In this document: piece after piece, positions 1 through 11,629 of the stretch
How positions within the stretch are numbered: the first letter of the stretch is position 1
How the letters are laid out: each line of letters starts with the position of its first letter
DNA from: Rhyzopertha dominica
Taxonomy: Eukaryota; Arthropoda; Insecta; Coleoptera; Bostrichidae
Assembly (NCBI GenBank): GCA_025024175.1
Contig: QCXZ01000042.1
Coordinates: 11,983,501 to 12,047,500 of the forward strand
Length of the DNA: 64,000 nucleotides
Reading direction: 5' to 3'
The notes under the pieces: generated by a model
Told to the model about the DNA's origin: nothing
What the model saw: the letters and a program-made list of their open reading frames with translations, nothing else
Databases searched by the model: none
Translations under genes and position numbers: made by a program

Positions 1-2650
1 AAGCCAGCAAATGTAAAATGCGAAGTGAAACGCTTGGTTTTTGCCCAAATCTACAAATCACATCCATCCACATCCACTCAACAGATCCAAACATATCCAG
101 GCCATATCCGAACAGTTGTACAAACACATCCACGGTGATTACCCCCTCGGTATTAACAGTACACCGCAATTCCTGAAGTACTAACAGTAACATAGTAGAC
201 GGTGTGCAAATATCGAGCATTAGAAGAGTCTAAAAAGCCTAGAAAAATTGCATAAGCAGAAGGTACCCTATATCTGATTTGAAAACCGGTTAAGAAAGTG
301 AATAAAAGCGAACCAGGAGTTCTAAAGTGTTCCAAATGCCAGTGAGTAAAGAGACATGTTACTTAATTGGACTATTTGTGTTTGGATTTAGTGTATTTCG
401 GTATGACGTTCAAATAAAAGAGATTAGATCCGTATTTTTAGATTATTAGTGTAAAAAAATAAAAATAACAGCAGGTCATATATGTTTCTCTCTTTGCATC
501 CGCAAAAAAAAGACAACAATCGGGTAATCAATCCCCATCTGCCCCGAAGCGCACACACTGTCCGGGAGTGTCCCGTTCGGCACACGGCCGCCGTTACATA
601 TGTTTTAATTACCGGGATCGATGGCGATGTTCCCGAGATTTGTGGGGGGTGGCGGCGGCGGCCGCCGAGGGGGTGAGAGAAAGACGTCGGCGAGGTGGGA
701 TTAGCGGGCGGCCTCATTAAAGTTGTGTAATAGCTTTGCGCCAGCTCACGCCTGGCTTGCCGCATTCGGGCTTTCATCGCTAAACAACACCGCAGGGCTG
801 TTACATGCCAACGCCGATGCCTCTACGCGATGAAAATTGAACGAGCCGATGAGGTGGGATCGATTTGAAAAGCGCCAGATGGCGGAAGAAATGCGCACCG
901 ATTATCAAGAAGTGTGATCCAATCGGCCAAATAATATAGTAAAAAAGACGACTAAGTTTCATGATACAGAGAGAGAGACAAGCTTATTTTTAGAAAGTTT
1001 TCAAGTGCTTTCAAATTCTGCATCAAAATTTTCACATCTACAAAATGCTCGTTGCCCCATAGCTTGATAACTTCTGTACCTGTTTTTCTTCCGTTAATAA
1101 CTTCATTTCTCAAGGTCTTCTACCATCGCCTTCAACCAATTTGCTCCATGAAAACTCTTTTCCTTTGTGCAGATAAGTTAAATTCTGATTCTTCTCTATT
1201 CGCATGCTACCACTGCCTTGCTTTTCTACTAACATTAATATCTTCTGTGTTGCCCACCAGTGAACCTGCTTTCATACGAACGTATTTCGCATTTCCTTCA
1301 TTTACTGCACTGATCTAGAATTTTTAATTTAAATGAATCGCGCATCATGTTTGCGTGAGGTTGGTAGCACTGTCACACGCTTCCGTGTAAATTTCAGCAT
1401 GATCTATTCCATAAAAGTTTTCTAAACTAGCGTATAAACAAGTCAACTCTAAGTGTGTTTTTCTATTTTTATCGTGTCACATTGTGTAGACCAAAGAATC
1501 TGGCTTAAATTTTGTGTTTCAAGCAAAATATTGTGTGCTAACGCGTTCAGAATGTTATATAATGCTTGTCTGATAAGCCGAAACCCAAAAATCGTTGTCA
1601 AAGGAGCTCAAAAATCAAAACAATATTGAAATACTTGAATTAAAAACTATGTAGTAACTCACTAAACCATAATATCTACAAATAATGAAATAGATTGAAG
1701 TATGTACTTCCATATAATAGATTTGTATCTGAAATATGTCGACTTGGGATGGAGGAAACGCAAAGGAATCATATAGGTTGCAATGGGTGGAATGCAGCTC
1801 AACAAATGCCTACAGTGGCAGATCCATGAATTTTCTAACGTAACACGTACAGGCCATCTCACTAGAGGATGGTATCGTGGGATACAATTTCATAGCGTTA
1901 TCGGGATGGACTTGTACGTGAACAGCCAAAGTCATTCTAAATAAGGGATGTGGTTCAACTCTTACGTAGGGATTTATACTTATCTCAAAAAGAACAGATT
2001 TAAAGCTATATGCGCAGCCTACTCCATGATAAGAGTGAAATATACCATAGTACAAACTATCGAATTCTTAGAAGAAGTGGTTATAGCATTAGGAATATTT
2101 GGTCAGTTTTCAATAAAAGTGCTGGTCCAAACTAAACACATCAACCACCACAANGCAAATAAAAGTTATCTGCACCTTCTGTACAAGGCTTTCTAAAAAA
2201 CTATAGAGGATACCAAGAAAATATGGCATTTTAGTTTCCGATTGTACACATAAGAAATTTTNTGTTCTATAAAGATTAAATAAAAAATACAACAGATACG
2301 TGTTACTATATTGCAACAAATATGCAAAGGTCTTCCATATCTTAGTAAACACATTNTCGATTTTGACAAAATAAAATTTTGAATCTAATCACTGATAGGA
2401 ATAATGGAAATTAATGACGGAGAGATATTTTGACGGCAATTTTGTCAGTGTTTGTATACGAGGCTTGTTTTCTGAAAAAGTTAATTTTGAGACAGAAAGA
2501 CAGAAGCTTCACAGGAACAAAAAACTTTTTTTGTTAAGTTAATAAAGCTAAAATCACAAAAAGCAATATCGCTCCCCACGTCGTAAAATAATAAATGTAA
2601 ACAAGAGGAGTTGTTTTCTGCACAAGTCTATCGTTGAACAAGTTATGCAG
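1..2650. other. AT-rich DNA without a recognised gene, one GC-rich island
   Basis: Only short open frames without family motifs are present, and none has a start, splice or domain context. A GC-rich island lies at about 480-930 with CG-rich runs and poly-glycine-like GGC repeats near 650. Three isolated ambiguous bases occur at about 2155, 2262 and 2356. I see no gene here. Confidence 0.5.
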
Positions 2651-2701
2651 AATTGTATTAGGAATGTCACATCCCCAAATCTGGTCATTACCAGAGGCGT
2701 A

Positions 2702-2878
2702 GTCAAGCGAAAGAAATAGTGTGTCGCGTTTCCAACTGTTTTTATACTTTAAACAGTGTTAACCAAAAGACTTCAGATATAGCGGGAGTGCCTGCGCAAG
2801 CTATCGAGAGCATTGTTAGTGAACATAATTCATTATATCCGAAAATTTCTTCAAGTCGGCATCAGTAAGAAAAAGACA
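2702..2878 (+). pseudogene. Possible relic of an IS630/Tc1-type transposase N-terminus
   Basis: A 59-codon open stretch reads ...AKEIVCRVSNCF... followed by ...DIAGVPAQAIESIVSEHN.... This has the spacing of the helix-turn-helix seen at the N-terminus of insect IS630-like transposases (a conserved R-x-I-V-x-x-V, then a second helix ending in I-V-x-E). It ends at a stop. The next 100 bp hold only frame-shifted traces of a following motif, and no DDE residues could be found. The call rests on weak pattern similarity; it could equally be chance coding potential. Confidence 0.22.
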
Positions 2879-3689
2879 GCAGAGGAGTAATTTAATCCAT
2901 TGTCCACAAATTTTGCAAAACGTAAGGGAATCAGAATTAAACCATAAAATAAAACCTGTTGCATAATAGGAGATTCAGGTGGCCTAAAGCGCAGAACAAC
3001 TTTAATCGAGCGCAAAAACCGATGCTTGTCACTCCAAGATGATTTCAGAGAATTATGGAAAGTATCTAAGGAAGCTGATATAATCAAATGTCTAAATGAC
3101 AGAAACAGAAACGTTTACTTTACAATCCAAAAAGTGTTAAACCCCAATTATACGAAATAACCTATGAAGCTCCACAAGAAGTAATACATAACTTATAAAT
3201 TCGACACACTGTTACATAATCAACAAGTGTTTCTAACACCGTCTTATCATCTGGACTTAAACGCTATCTAGTTATTGTATACAGTGAAAGTTAATTACTG
3301 CCTGAATTGAGTTCTTATGAACATATATGATATTTTTAATGGGTTATAGCTATCTAGTTAATATGGGGCACAGTTAAAAACGATGTTTCTGCAAGGAACA
3401 CGACATTTATGTTAGAAGATACCTGAAAATGAGTTAAATAACAATTGATGACAGGAGGAAACGCTGTGATCATGTAAAGAAGATTTAAGAAAGATATATG
3501 GAGCTAGAACTATTATCTGACAACTTTAGCGAAGTGAATTATAGACGGTATGGTAGAAGTAAAATATGTTTATGTGGTGAAATCCGAATTCTGAAACTAA
3601 AGGCAACATAATCAAAAATAAAGAGACGTTTTTTTCAACTTGTGATGAGGCTTATTACTATTTCCAAAGACCTGTTTTCCTTCGCAGCA

Positions 3690-4030
3690 ACTAACAAAAC
3701 GAAAACTCGATCGTTTGTTTCCAACCTACGACGATTTCATGCAGCAAACAAATTCGTATCGACCCCAATCACCTGGCGCCCCTAATGAAGGAAGCCCGCG
3801 ATCGACGCTCGTACCTGTTGCCACTCCGACGGATGTTTATCGTCGCCATCAGCGTCGGGTTAAGTTAAGCATACATTCCGCCGCCGCCGACCGGCATCTG
3901 CCCCCGGACAGAAAAGACGGACGAAACGACGATCCGACCTCATTATTCTACAGATCGGGATCGACGCCGATGGAAGGAAACCCACCAAACAAGCTGTTTT
4001 GGGTTGTTCTAAAGTCAGCCGGGCTCTTGG
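3690..4030. other. GC-rich island
   Basis: A sharp rise in GC content and CpG (for example CGTCGCCATCAGCGTCGGG near 3840) stands in AT-rich flanks. A plus-strand open frame of 118 codons covers it but shows no recognisable domain and has no splice context. It is a candidate regulatory or decayed coding segment; function unknown. Confidence 0.4.
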
Positions 4031-4847
4031 ATTTGATTATTCGGGGAAAGATATGGAAGATTTATTGGTAAAAGATTTGCCAGTTGCTAAGCTAACTTAG
4101 GAATTTCATGTGTTCGTACAAATTAGAAGAACTGTGATGTGTTGAAGGTATATCACGTAAAGTTTACTAAAGTACTTCGACTACTAAATTACATACATCA
4201 ATTATAACAAATTAACAATATCTCAGAAGAAACTAAATCTAAATATTTTTATGTTAAATCATTAATAACATACAGATATTAACGTAGGACTTTTAATTCC
4301 CCCAACACATATATATTTTATATGTGCCTGCGGTATAAATTGGTTAATAAGGCGTAGATATAAATGTTTATTTTGTGGAGTCCTTTTTGTAATTGCTCGT
4401 GTTTATGTTTGTGTGTTTAGCCCCTAATAATTATATTGAATTAAATCGGTATTGTGTTTTTATAACGTTTCGATCTTTATTTAGACCTTTTCCAAATAAT
4501 TAACTTTTTTATATTATGAATGACAAATTGACATTAAATTAATTTGATATACGAGGGTGAATGCTTTCAGCGTCCATAATATAATATTTTCTCGGAAAGA
4601 TCGCTGTCGTTATAAAACAAAGTTATTGGTCTGACGTTTCGATTACACCTGTCATCTTTGTCAAAGACGAAGAACCTCAAAATTTGCCTGACACAAGTTC
4701 AAACAAAATTTTGAAAGTAAATAAACAAATCACCAAGGATGCGAGACGTCATAGAAACAACGTGCCAACCTGATAAAAAAGGAACCTAACGATGAAAAAG
4801 GAACTACCTACCTACTAGATATATACGAACTACTTGATAAAAGATAA

Positions 4848-5177
4848 CTACAAAATAGCCTTCCAAATGTCACCTAACTCATAATTTCCACAATCCCTAT
4901 TAAAATTATTAGTATTCCTACAAATTTCTATACCTTCTTTTATTAGACGTTTGTGATAATATTTTACTGTATGTAAAATTTTTGTTTTATCAAAGTCAAT
5001 CATGTGTTTAGTCAAATATAAGTGTTCAGCTACGGAAGATTTATCTATCTGTTGCAACCTAGTAGCACGTATGTGTTCTTTCAAACGCGTACTTACTTTT
5101 CTTTTAGTTTGACTTATGTAACACTTGCCGCAAGAACAAGTAATTTTGTAAACACCTTGTTTTGTTGTTGTTGTCAT
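4848..5177 (-). pseudogene. GIY-YIG endonuclease domain of Penelope-like element A
   Basis: The 109-residue open frame begins GVYKITCSCGKCYISQTKRK at about residue 8. This is the GIY-YIG core, with Y-K-I, the C-x-C-G-K-x-Y-I-x-Q-T strand and a following R-L-K-E-H helix. The later S-V-A-E-H-L motif and a C-terminal N-F-N-R-D also match the PLE endonuclease, which nicks target DNA for target-primed reverse transcription. The reverse transcriptase that should precede it is truncated at the inner inverted repeat. A sister copy with near-identical sequence lies at 29041-29300. It is a partial product, so it is called a pseudogene although this segment is open. Confidence 0.85.
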
Positions 5178-5457
5178 GTTTTCTAAGTATCTTCTTTAAT
5201 TTTTCTGAAAGACCTTTTACATAAGGCAAACTCAACTTTAATTTACTTGTTCTTGTCCTGCCTGAGAATTTACTTGATTTGGATGAGCACTTTGATTAAA
5301 AACTGACCAAATATTCGTATTGCTTATATTACTGACCAATATTCTTATTGCTCATCCAAATCAAGTAAATTCTCAGCCAGGACAAAGTAAATTTAAGCTG
5401 AGTTTGCCTATGTACAAGGTCTTTTGGAAAAATTAAAGAGGATGCTTAGAAAACATG
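5176..5457. repeat. Inner inverted repeat of PLE A (hairpin, ~115-bp arms)
   Basis: Arms 5176-5292 and 5346-5457 are inverted copies of the PLE thumb region, separated by about 53 bp. A shared 20-mer such as CATCCAAATCAAGTAAATTC at 5350 appears inverted near 5270. The two 5'-truncated copies meet here. Confidence 0.8.
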
Positions 5458-5944
5458 ATATTTCAGTTGTTGATAGCACGTATAATAATTTAGATAAAAT
5501 TTTAAGGTTCATATTTTATCAGGTTGGCACGTTGTTTCTATGACGTCTCGCTTCCTTGATGATTTGTATATTCACTTTCAAAATTTTGTTTGATTTTGTG
5601 TCGTACGGATTTTGAGGTTCTTCGTATTTGATAAAGATTACAGGTGTAATCGAAACGTCAGACCAATAACCTTTTGCCAGTGTTTTATAACGACAGCGAT
5701 CTTTCCGGGAAAATATTATCTTAAATTATTTTGATATTTACAATTTTTCTATTAATATAAAATGTACCTTAAAGTTTGTTTCGTCACTAAAAATTTGAAT
5801 AGCATATGTTAAGGTACGAGTGTTTGTGAGAGTGATATAATGTTTATGTGTCTTTTTGTGTCTAAGTTATAGTGTTGTAGGTATTACTCAGTCCTTGTAT
5901 GTATATCTTGTCGTTTACACATGTGCTTATGTTTTTTTTGTACA

Positions 5945-6620
5945 TATATCATTTACAAAAATTGTTTTATGTTTATTTGGTTCTGTAGCAATGATTTTGG
6001 TGTTATCGAAGTCAAAAGTGTGATTAGTTAGTTCTTGATGTTTTTTTTTCAAAGAAGTGTAGTTGTTATTTTTACGCTATTGTATCCCGTTTTTTAGGTA
6101 TTGTCCTGTTTGTGCTTTAGTATATTGCTTGTTGCATTGTTTACATTGTATATATACCGTACCTATACTGTGTATGTCTTGTATCGTGCGGTGTTTTTAT
6201 TTTTAATGGTATGTAGAACTGTTTAATTGTATTTGTAGGTTTATATGTAGTTTGTATACCGTATGGTTTTAGTATGCTTTTTATTTTGTGTGTAAGGGGT
6301 GGAATATATGGTATTTTGTTTTATACAGCATTTCTGTTTGTTGTTTTATGGAGTTTTGTATTAGTTTAGCGTACTTTAGTTATTGTATGTAAAGCTTCAT
6401 TTCTAATTTCTGGATTAGTCAATTTTATTACTCAATCTATTGCATTGTTCAAGATGGCTAGCGTTTGTTTATAGGGGTGGTTAGACTGATAATTTAGGAA
6501 TCTTCCTGATACTGTTGGTTTTGAGTACCATTGTGTGATAATTTTGTTATTCTTTTTAATCAGTGTAAGGTCAACCACAACAAAATTAACTATCTTGACA
6601 CGCATCGTTGCACATAGGAA
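5945..6620 (-). pseudogene. Penelope-like element B fragment (RT end, connector, GIY-YIG)
   Basis: Reading the minus strand from about 6620 gives, in order, a segment with WYSKPTVSGRFLNYQSNHP (the post-palm PLE motif W-Y-x-K-P-T), a connector with PYIPPLTHKIKSILKPYGI, and an endonuclease start with GIYTM/VYIQCKQCNKQYTKAQTG, followed near 6030 by LTNHTFDFDNTKI. Several stops and frameshifts interrupt it. The family differs from PLE A, whose endonuclease starts GVYKITCSCGK. The YxDD palm and both element termini are missing, so it is a truncated, dead copy. Confidence 0.75.
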
Positions 6621-6629
6621 AGAACTCGA

Positions 6630-8220
6630 TTGATATCAATAGACAAAAAGTTATCATATGTATAGGTATTATGAATTCTTTCAGTTCACTCGAATCTACA
6701 AATGATATTTTTTTATTAATACTAGTCGACGTTGGAACTGTTATCTTTAATTCAAGATGTTGTCATTGCCTGTGAAGATAATATTTACAAATTTAGAAAT
6801 GGCAACTTGATAACTGGCTTTCTTTAGAGACCAAACATGCTTACTGAATTTTATTGTAATTTCTATAATATTTCACTATAACTTGTATGGACGTTCTTAC
6901 AGCCACCATTTGCAAATCTTACAGCAATGCTAAACGAACTATGGTGAAACTATCTATATACCTACTATCAAAGATGTTTATTATGCTTCTCTATGATTGC
7001 AGAAGGAAGTAGGTAATAAGTTGACCAAAATTTATGCTACTTACTGCGTTAAGATCAGCAAAAATTGGTATGATTTTCCCCAAAAACCCCAGAGGATTTT
7101 CATTAAATGAACGAGAATGTAGATTAATCTAAACCAAATCCTACCTTTCATAACCATGTATAGTTTCCATACTTCTCTCCTGCGTTCCAAAATGGCATGG
7201 TCACTATACACCTTTCCAGTCAGCAATTATCCACAAAATCGTGATAAAACACATAACTACCACTCACGCGGGCTGCAATGTGCACTAAATCATCAACAAA
7301 CACCGATTTAGTCTTTGATTTACCCGATTCGCACGTAATTCTTGCATTATTAGAAATGCAGGGAAACCGACGCTACACTAAGCCATCTGAATTGCACACG
7401 CCGTACAGAATCAGCGTGCTTTGGCCAAAGCCAACTTGGACTTTAGACTTATAAGGAATGCGTACGTGTGGTTGTCTAATAATTATCCCCATATTTTATT
7501 GTTTTATTAACGAACATAGAATATAGTTAGTGGATTGACTATGCATTTAAGCAATAATTATTTTTCATTGTTATTATTGTTAGGAATGTATAAGGCTCTG
7601 TCGCGATTTCTGCAGATATTTACATATCATGCTTCAGATACTGCGTAAATGACTTCGTAGCACCTTTGTTACGTTTTATTCTTTAAAACAAAATTCTTAA
7701 GGCAACCTCATTCAGGGTATAATCAATGTTAGCACTCAGTCTGTAAGTTTGGGATATCTGCTAGAGACATAAATATATAATTTGATGAAATCTCGCTCAA
7801 ATCAAGGCAATTGGGATAACTAAATATGAAAAAGGGTAAACTTATACACTCTTTGGGAAAATCAGAAGCTAGCCGGTTGTAAACCATACGATTTCCTAAT
7901 CATAATATTGCGAAGTATTCACCAACATATTCACGAAACACGTCGCCGAGACGACGAAAGTCAGTGCAGTAATAAGGGTGTTTCATTACTACAAGATATA
8001 AGTAACAGGACTGTATGATTATTTATGAGAGGTTGTTATATCCATGCCAAATACAACGCGTCACTTTTCNCCACCTACTGTCAATGACTTTTGCACATAT
8101 TGTANGCCATCTTATGCTCTTGGATATGCGCCNCTTCAAAAGACTTGCGCTGAGTCGTCCTCTGTTTCTTGTGTACGAAGCTAAAAGGTCACTTCAATGT
8201 TATTCCAAGCTGCCGTAACA
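6630..8220. other. AT-rich DNA without a recognised gene
   Basis: Only short frames are present. A more GC-rich patch at 7260-7460 gives a minus-strand frame interrupted by one stop (..SKTKSVFVDDLVHIAARVSG..), which I do not recognise. Three ambiguous bases lie at about 8070-8133. Confidence 0.4.
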
Positions 8221-8226
8221 AATGTA

Positions 8227-8939
8227 CAGGGTGCGTTCCAAAAGTGATGCAAATGAATTTCCTGCGCCTCTCCTTTTGATCAGAGTGAGATCGGACCACT
8301 GGGACTAGGTGAGGAGACCTTTAGCTTTTCCGCAATGCCGGAGACAGCACCAAGAACGACGTGGCTCGTGTTAAAATTGAGCTTGTTTATTTGGACAACG
8401 TCATCACCGGCGATAAAACATTAAACTCCGAGAAGCACACTGACCCCTTGCCAAAAAAGGCACGAATAAGCAAACCAAAAGTTAAAACAATCCTCATTAT
8501 TACTAAAGCATAGACAATTAACGCTGCCTACTACGTGGATATGCTGGAAAGACTCCGAAAAAGGGTCGTCAGGACACGAAAAGACATCTCCGCTACTTGA
8601 CAACACCCCGACAACGCATCTTGCCACAACGCGATACCAGCCCGCGAATTCCTGGCCAAACACAAGCTGACAACGCTGCCACACCCGCCCTACAGTTCCG
8701 ACCTCGCCCCAGCAGACTTCGTTTTGTTCCCTAGGATTAAGGCAGCCCGTTTTTCGTCCATAGACGAGATCCAATCAGCCAATCCTCGAAGACGCTTTGC
8801 AAGGCCGGTGCCGGTGCCGGTCATGGAAGTCATGGGATGATAGGCCCAAGGACAGTACTTTGAAAATTTTTAAGGGTTTGTAAAAATCTTTTGGATACAT
8901 TACTTTGAAAAAATTGCATTACTTTCGGAACGCACACTG
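8227..8939 (+). mobile_element. Internally deleted mariner-like element with intact TIRs
   Basis: The element is bounded by TA at 8225-8226 and 8940-8941. The 26-bp TIRs (8227-8252 and 8914-8939) start CAGGGTGCGTTCC and CAGTGTGCGTTCC and differ at only a few positions. At 713 bp it is about half the length usual for mariner, so it is deleted internally. A plus-strand relic (about 8600-8830) keeps the C-terminal catalytic half: P-D-N-A-x-C-H, then HPPYSSDLAPADF. The count between the two aspartates is 34, as in the DD34D mariner family. The first catalytic aspartate region is missing and stops interrupt the frame. Confidence 0.85.
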
Positions 8940-8944
8940 TATAC

Positions 8945-10370
8945 AAACTTTTATACAGAAACTTAATCATGACTGCCAAGCCATTATTCATATACCTGCT
9001 AATGCTTTGTTGTACAAAATCTCCAAGTGCTGCTTTCACCCCTAACAACATAAGCCCAAGAATCAAACTCAATTTCAGAATGCCTTCCGGTTCCTTGCTG
9101 ATATCATTGTTGTCAAAAGTTAGATTGCGGATTCTTCCCCTCGCGTAAGTCTCGACAGTCCGCTGTCCTGTGCTCCGTCTCGCTCTCCATCACCGAAATT
9201 AATGTTCCCCAAAGTATAATTTGTGGCGTCTACGTTCTATGTATCGCTCCAGCGGCAGTAATGAGAACTGCCCGGACTTACAATTATAATTAAGACGGGA
9301 ATGAGAACGGAGGCGATAGATGCGGTGCCAGCAACGACTTACTGCATTTTCTTCGTCCTCTTCGGACGCCGTTTCTTTCTCAAATGTTTGTATATTTATA
9401 CTTCTACCACCCCTCATCGCCATATCAGTTGTCGGTGATATACCGGAAGCAGCATCTAACTTGGTACAATCTTTATTGTTGTGTAATTCAATTCACACAT
9501 AAAGACTAAAAAAGCAGATACTTAATGCAAGAGTATGTTTAGTAACAAAGTTGTATAGTCTGGAAATAAATTTTTGCAAAAGGCAACTGCGCAGACCAAA
9601 TCTTTCTCGAAAGAAGAGCAAAATTCATCTAATGCAGGTATAAAGTCACGAGAACCTGCGTGAACTTTACTACATTTATAAAAATTTTGTTATTTATTTT
9701 AACAAGTGCCCAAATGTCCACAGTTTTGTAAAAGCCAAAGTTAAACTCGATTCTGAAATGACTTCTCAAGTCTGACAAACATTTTAGGTGAAACGTTATG
9801 AAATGCAACGATATTCGGTTCCCAGTATCCTCAGGAGTTGTCGGGACAGTGCGATATATACTACGCTTTTGACGAATCCCCATGAAACATAAAAAAAACA
9901 AGTCAGGTTATTCTCCGGGCCCTTTACAGGGCCGCCTCGTCTAAACCAGTTTTCATTTAAAATCTACCCCTGTAACCACATATTCCTAAGTCTTAAAAAG
10001 TCTAGATAACCTTGTCCAGGTAAGCGCTCGTTGAAAAGAAAAAAAACTGTATTACACGAGTGGCCAGTAGCCACAATACCCGCTACGTGATCAAAGACAA
10101 TTTTTGTGCTTGTTAGTTGTTTCGGAAATGTGGAGATTTTGTGGGCTATAGTGATGGAAATTACGCCCAGTAAGAAAACCATTCCTATGAAATTTCTGTT
10201 AAAATAAAATGATGGACACTGAATAAAAAAATGATATTGTTAGTGATCTAGGCAATTACTCGCGTTTCCTTTTACATGACAGTAAAACTTAAGATATAAG
10301 ACTGTATAGAAGGTTCTTTTTTTAAGTTTGAGTGATATCATGTTGACAACAATGTATTTATTCCAATTTA
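8945..10370. other. Intergenic DNA with a GC-richer island at 9090-9440
   Basis: No gene is recognised. The island 9090-9440 has elevated CpG. Around 9830-9850 the minus strand shows CTGAGGAT in a context like the PLE ends elsewhere in the window, possibly a decayed terminus; this is too weak to call. Confidence 0.35.
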
Positions 10371-10375
10371 AAAAT

Positions 10376-10391
10376 TATAAACCTGATTACA
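10376..10391. repeat. Left target-site duplication of PLE C
   Basis: TATAAACCTGATTACA is repeated exactly at 11612-11627 and flanks the element on both sides. A perfect 16-bp copy marks the insertion as a single event. Confidence 0.9.
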
Positions 10392-11611
10392 TGTTGTTTT
10401 CCGGGCTGGTTCCCACGTTGGTTATTTGACCTTGACGTTTCGACGCTCATGCCGGTGTCTTCCTCAGAAGTAGCGAGTTCACCGCTTTCTCCGCTGATAG
10501 CTAACATTTACTCGGAAGCCTTCGAGACAACTGCATTGGCATCGGCACGGCTTAAACCTAAGTGTTGGTTTAGATACGTGGATGACACTTTTACCGTCTG
10601 GCCGCATGGAAAACAGAACATAAAGGAGTTCCTGGACCATCTGAATAGCATCCATAGCGGCATACAATTCACGATGGAGATGGAGACCAATGGCACCCTA
10701 CCCTTCCTGGATGTGATGGTGACAAGGAAACAAGACGGCACGCTAGGACATCGGGTCTATAGGAAGCCAACCCACAATAATCGCTACCTGCATGCAGATT
10801 CACACCACCACCCCGCCCAAAAACAAGGCGTCATCAACACGCTGATACAGCGGGCGAAGCTAGTCAGCGAACCAGACCACCTAGAAAAGGAATTAGAACA
10901 TCTACGCAGAGCACTACAGAAGAACGGATATCCCAAGGCACAGATTGAGAAGGCTATCAACAAGCAATCACGGAGGAAGGAACTAGAGAAGTACATCGCT
11001 GCAGCATACCTGCCCTACGTCAATGGATATACAGATAAGATCGGACGGCTGCTGAGAAGACATCATATAAACACCATCTTCACCGCGCCGGAAAAGATAG
11101 CTAACGCCTTTCCGAAATCTCGGTCGACGGCTGAGGAGCTACAAACACACAGTGTGTACAGCATCCCATGCAGCTGTGGGAAGGTTTACATCGGCCAAAC
11201 CGGAAGGCACATCAGCACGACAATCTAGGAGCACATGAGGGACACCAGAGATCGGCAGTGTGATAGGTCGGCTGTAGCAGAACATCGAATGGAGACTGGC
11301 CACATCATCAAATTCGAGGAAGCACAAATGCTGTCGAGGGAAGCGAGATTCTGGCCGAGACTGTACAAGGAAGCCGTCGAAATCCAGAAGAATCCGCACA
11401 ATTATAACCGAGACCGGGGCATCGAACTACCTGGAATCTGGAAACCGGTCATGCGTAACATCGCCCACGTGTCAGTGAACCGGACGAGTATAAATACCCG
11501 AGCAGGCTAGGACACTTCAGTTTCAGAGCTACTTCTGAGGAAGACACCGACATGAGTGCCGAAACGTCAAGGTCAAATAATCAACGTAGGAACCAGCCCT
11601 TCAAACCAAAA
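10392..11611 (+). mobile_element. Penelope-like element C with inverted termini and 16-bp TSD
   Basis: The first ~84 bp (10392-10475) are an inverted copy of the last ~89 bp (11523-11611). Between them lies a 5'-truncated PLE reading frame. Inverted terminal segments (pLTRs) around a truncated body are a known PLE insertion form. Both termini contain a CTGAGGA...GAAAC core (11535-11541 and 11561-11565; inverted at 10437-10467) reminiscent of hammerhead ribozymes. The perfect TSD and largely open frame point to a fairly recent insertion. The same termini without a body occur at 30769-30961. Confidence 0.92.
10449..11510 (+). pseudogene. PLE C reverse transcriptase (partial) plus GIY-YIG endonuclease
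   Basis: The frame runs 10449-11228 and, after one TAG stop at 11226-11228, resumes in phase from 11229 to 11510. Domains in order are: reverse-transcriptase motif SPLSPLIANIY (residues ~12-22), the catalytic box FRYVDDTFTVW (~41-51, YVDD intact), the L-P-F-L-D-V and GHRVYRKPTHNNRYLHAD post-palm motifs, the connector YLPYVNGYTDKIGRLLRRH, and GIY-YIG with VYSIPCSCGKVYIGQTGR (~237-254). After the stop come SAVAEH and NYNRDRGIELPGIWKP, typical of the PLE endonuclease C-terminus. The N-terminal RT motifs are missing because the copy is truncated, so the apparent start lies in the terminal repeat and is not real. The stop falls where an R/K-x-x-E-H helix begins. Confidence 0.9.
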
Positions 11612-11627
11612 TATAAACCTGATTACA
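11612..11627. repeat. Right target-site duplication of PLE C
   Basis: Exact copy of TATAAACCTGATTACA at 10376-10391. Confidence 0.9.
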
Positions 11628-11629
11628 GG

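Larger units (their letters stand above)
4579..5719. mobile_element. Penelope-like element A: two 3' halves joined head to head
   Basis: The outer ends form a long inverted repeat (about 4579-4774 against 5515-5719), and an inner inverted repeat occupies 5176-5292 against 5346-5457. The left half reads on the minus strand through a reverse-transcriptase thumb-like segment into a GIY-YIG domain. The right half reads on the plus strand through the same thumb segment (...QGLLEKLKRMLRKHDISVV...), but its GIY-YIG domain is deleted. PLEs are retroelements with a reverse transcriptase fused to a GIY-YIG endonuclease, and they are known for inverted, 5'-truncated insertions. A helix followed by GAAAC (5636-5656) sits in the right terminus, as in the other PLE ends of this window. 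The element is non-functional here. Confidence 0.85.

Noticed and set aside
424..777. Long minus-strand frame over a GC-rich patch
   Set aside because: No domain, low-complexity R/P/A content, frames on both strands; explained by GC composition.
1052..1318. 88-codon plus frame with a hydrophobic stretch
   Set aside because: No signal-peptide plus mature domain logic; AT/CT-rich sequence makes hydrophobic codons by chance.
7041..7460. Possible gene remnant on the minus strand
   Set aside because: No known motif and a stop in the middle; left as unassigned DNA.
9629..9901. Minus frame with CTGAGGAT near a PLE-like end
   Set aside because: Only one short motif resembles a PLE terminus; no paired inverted copy or GIY-YIG was found.
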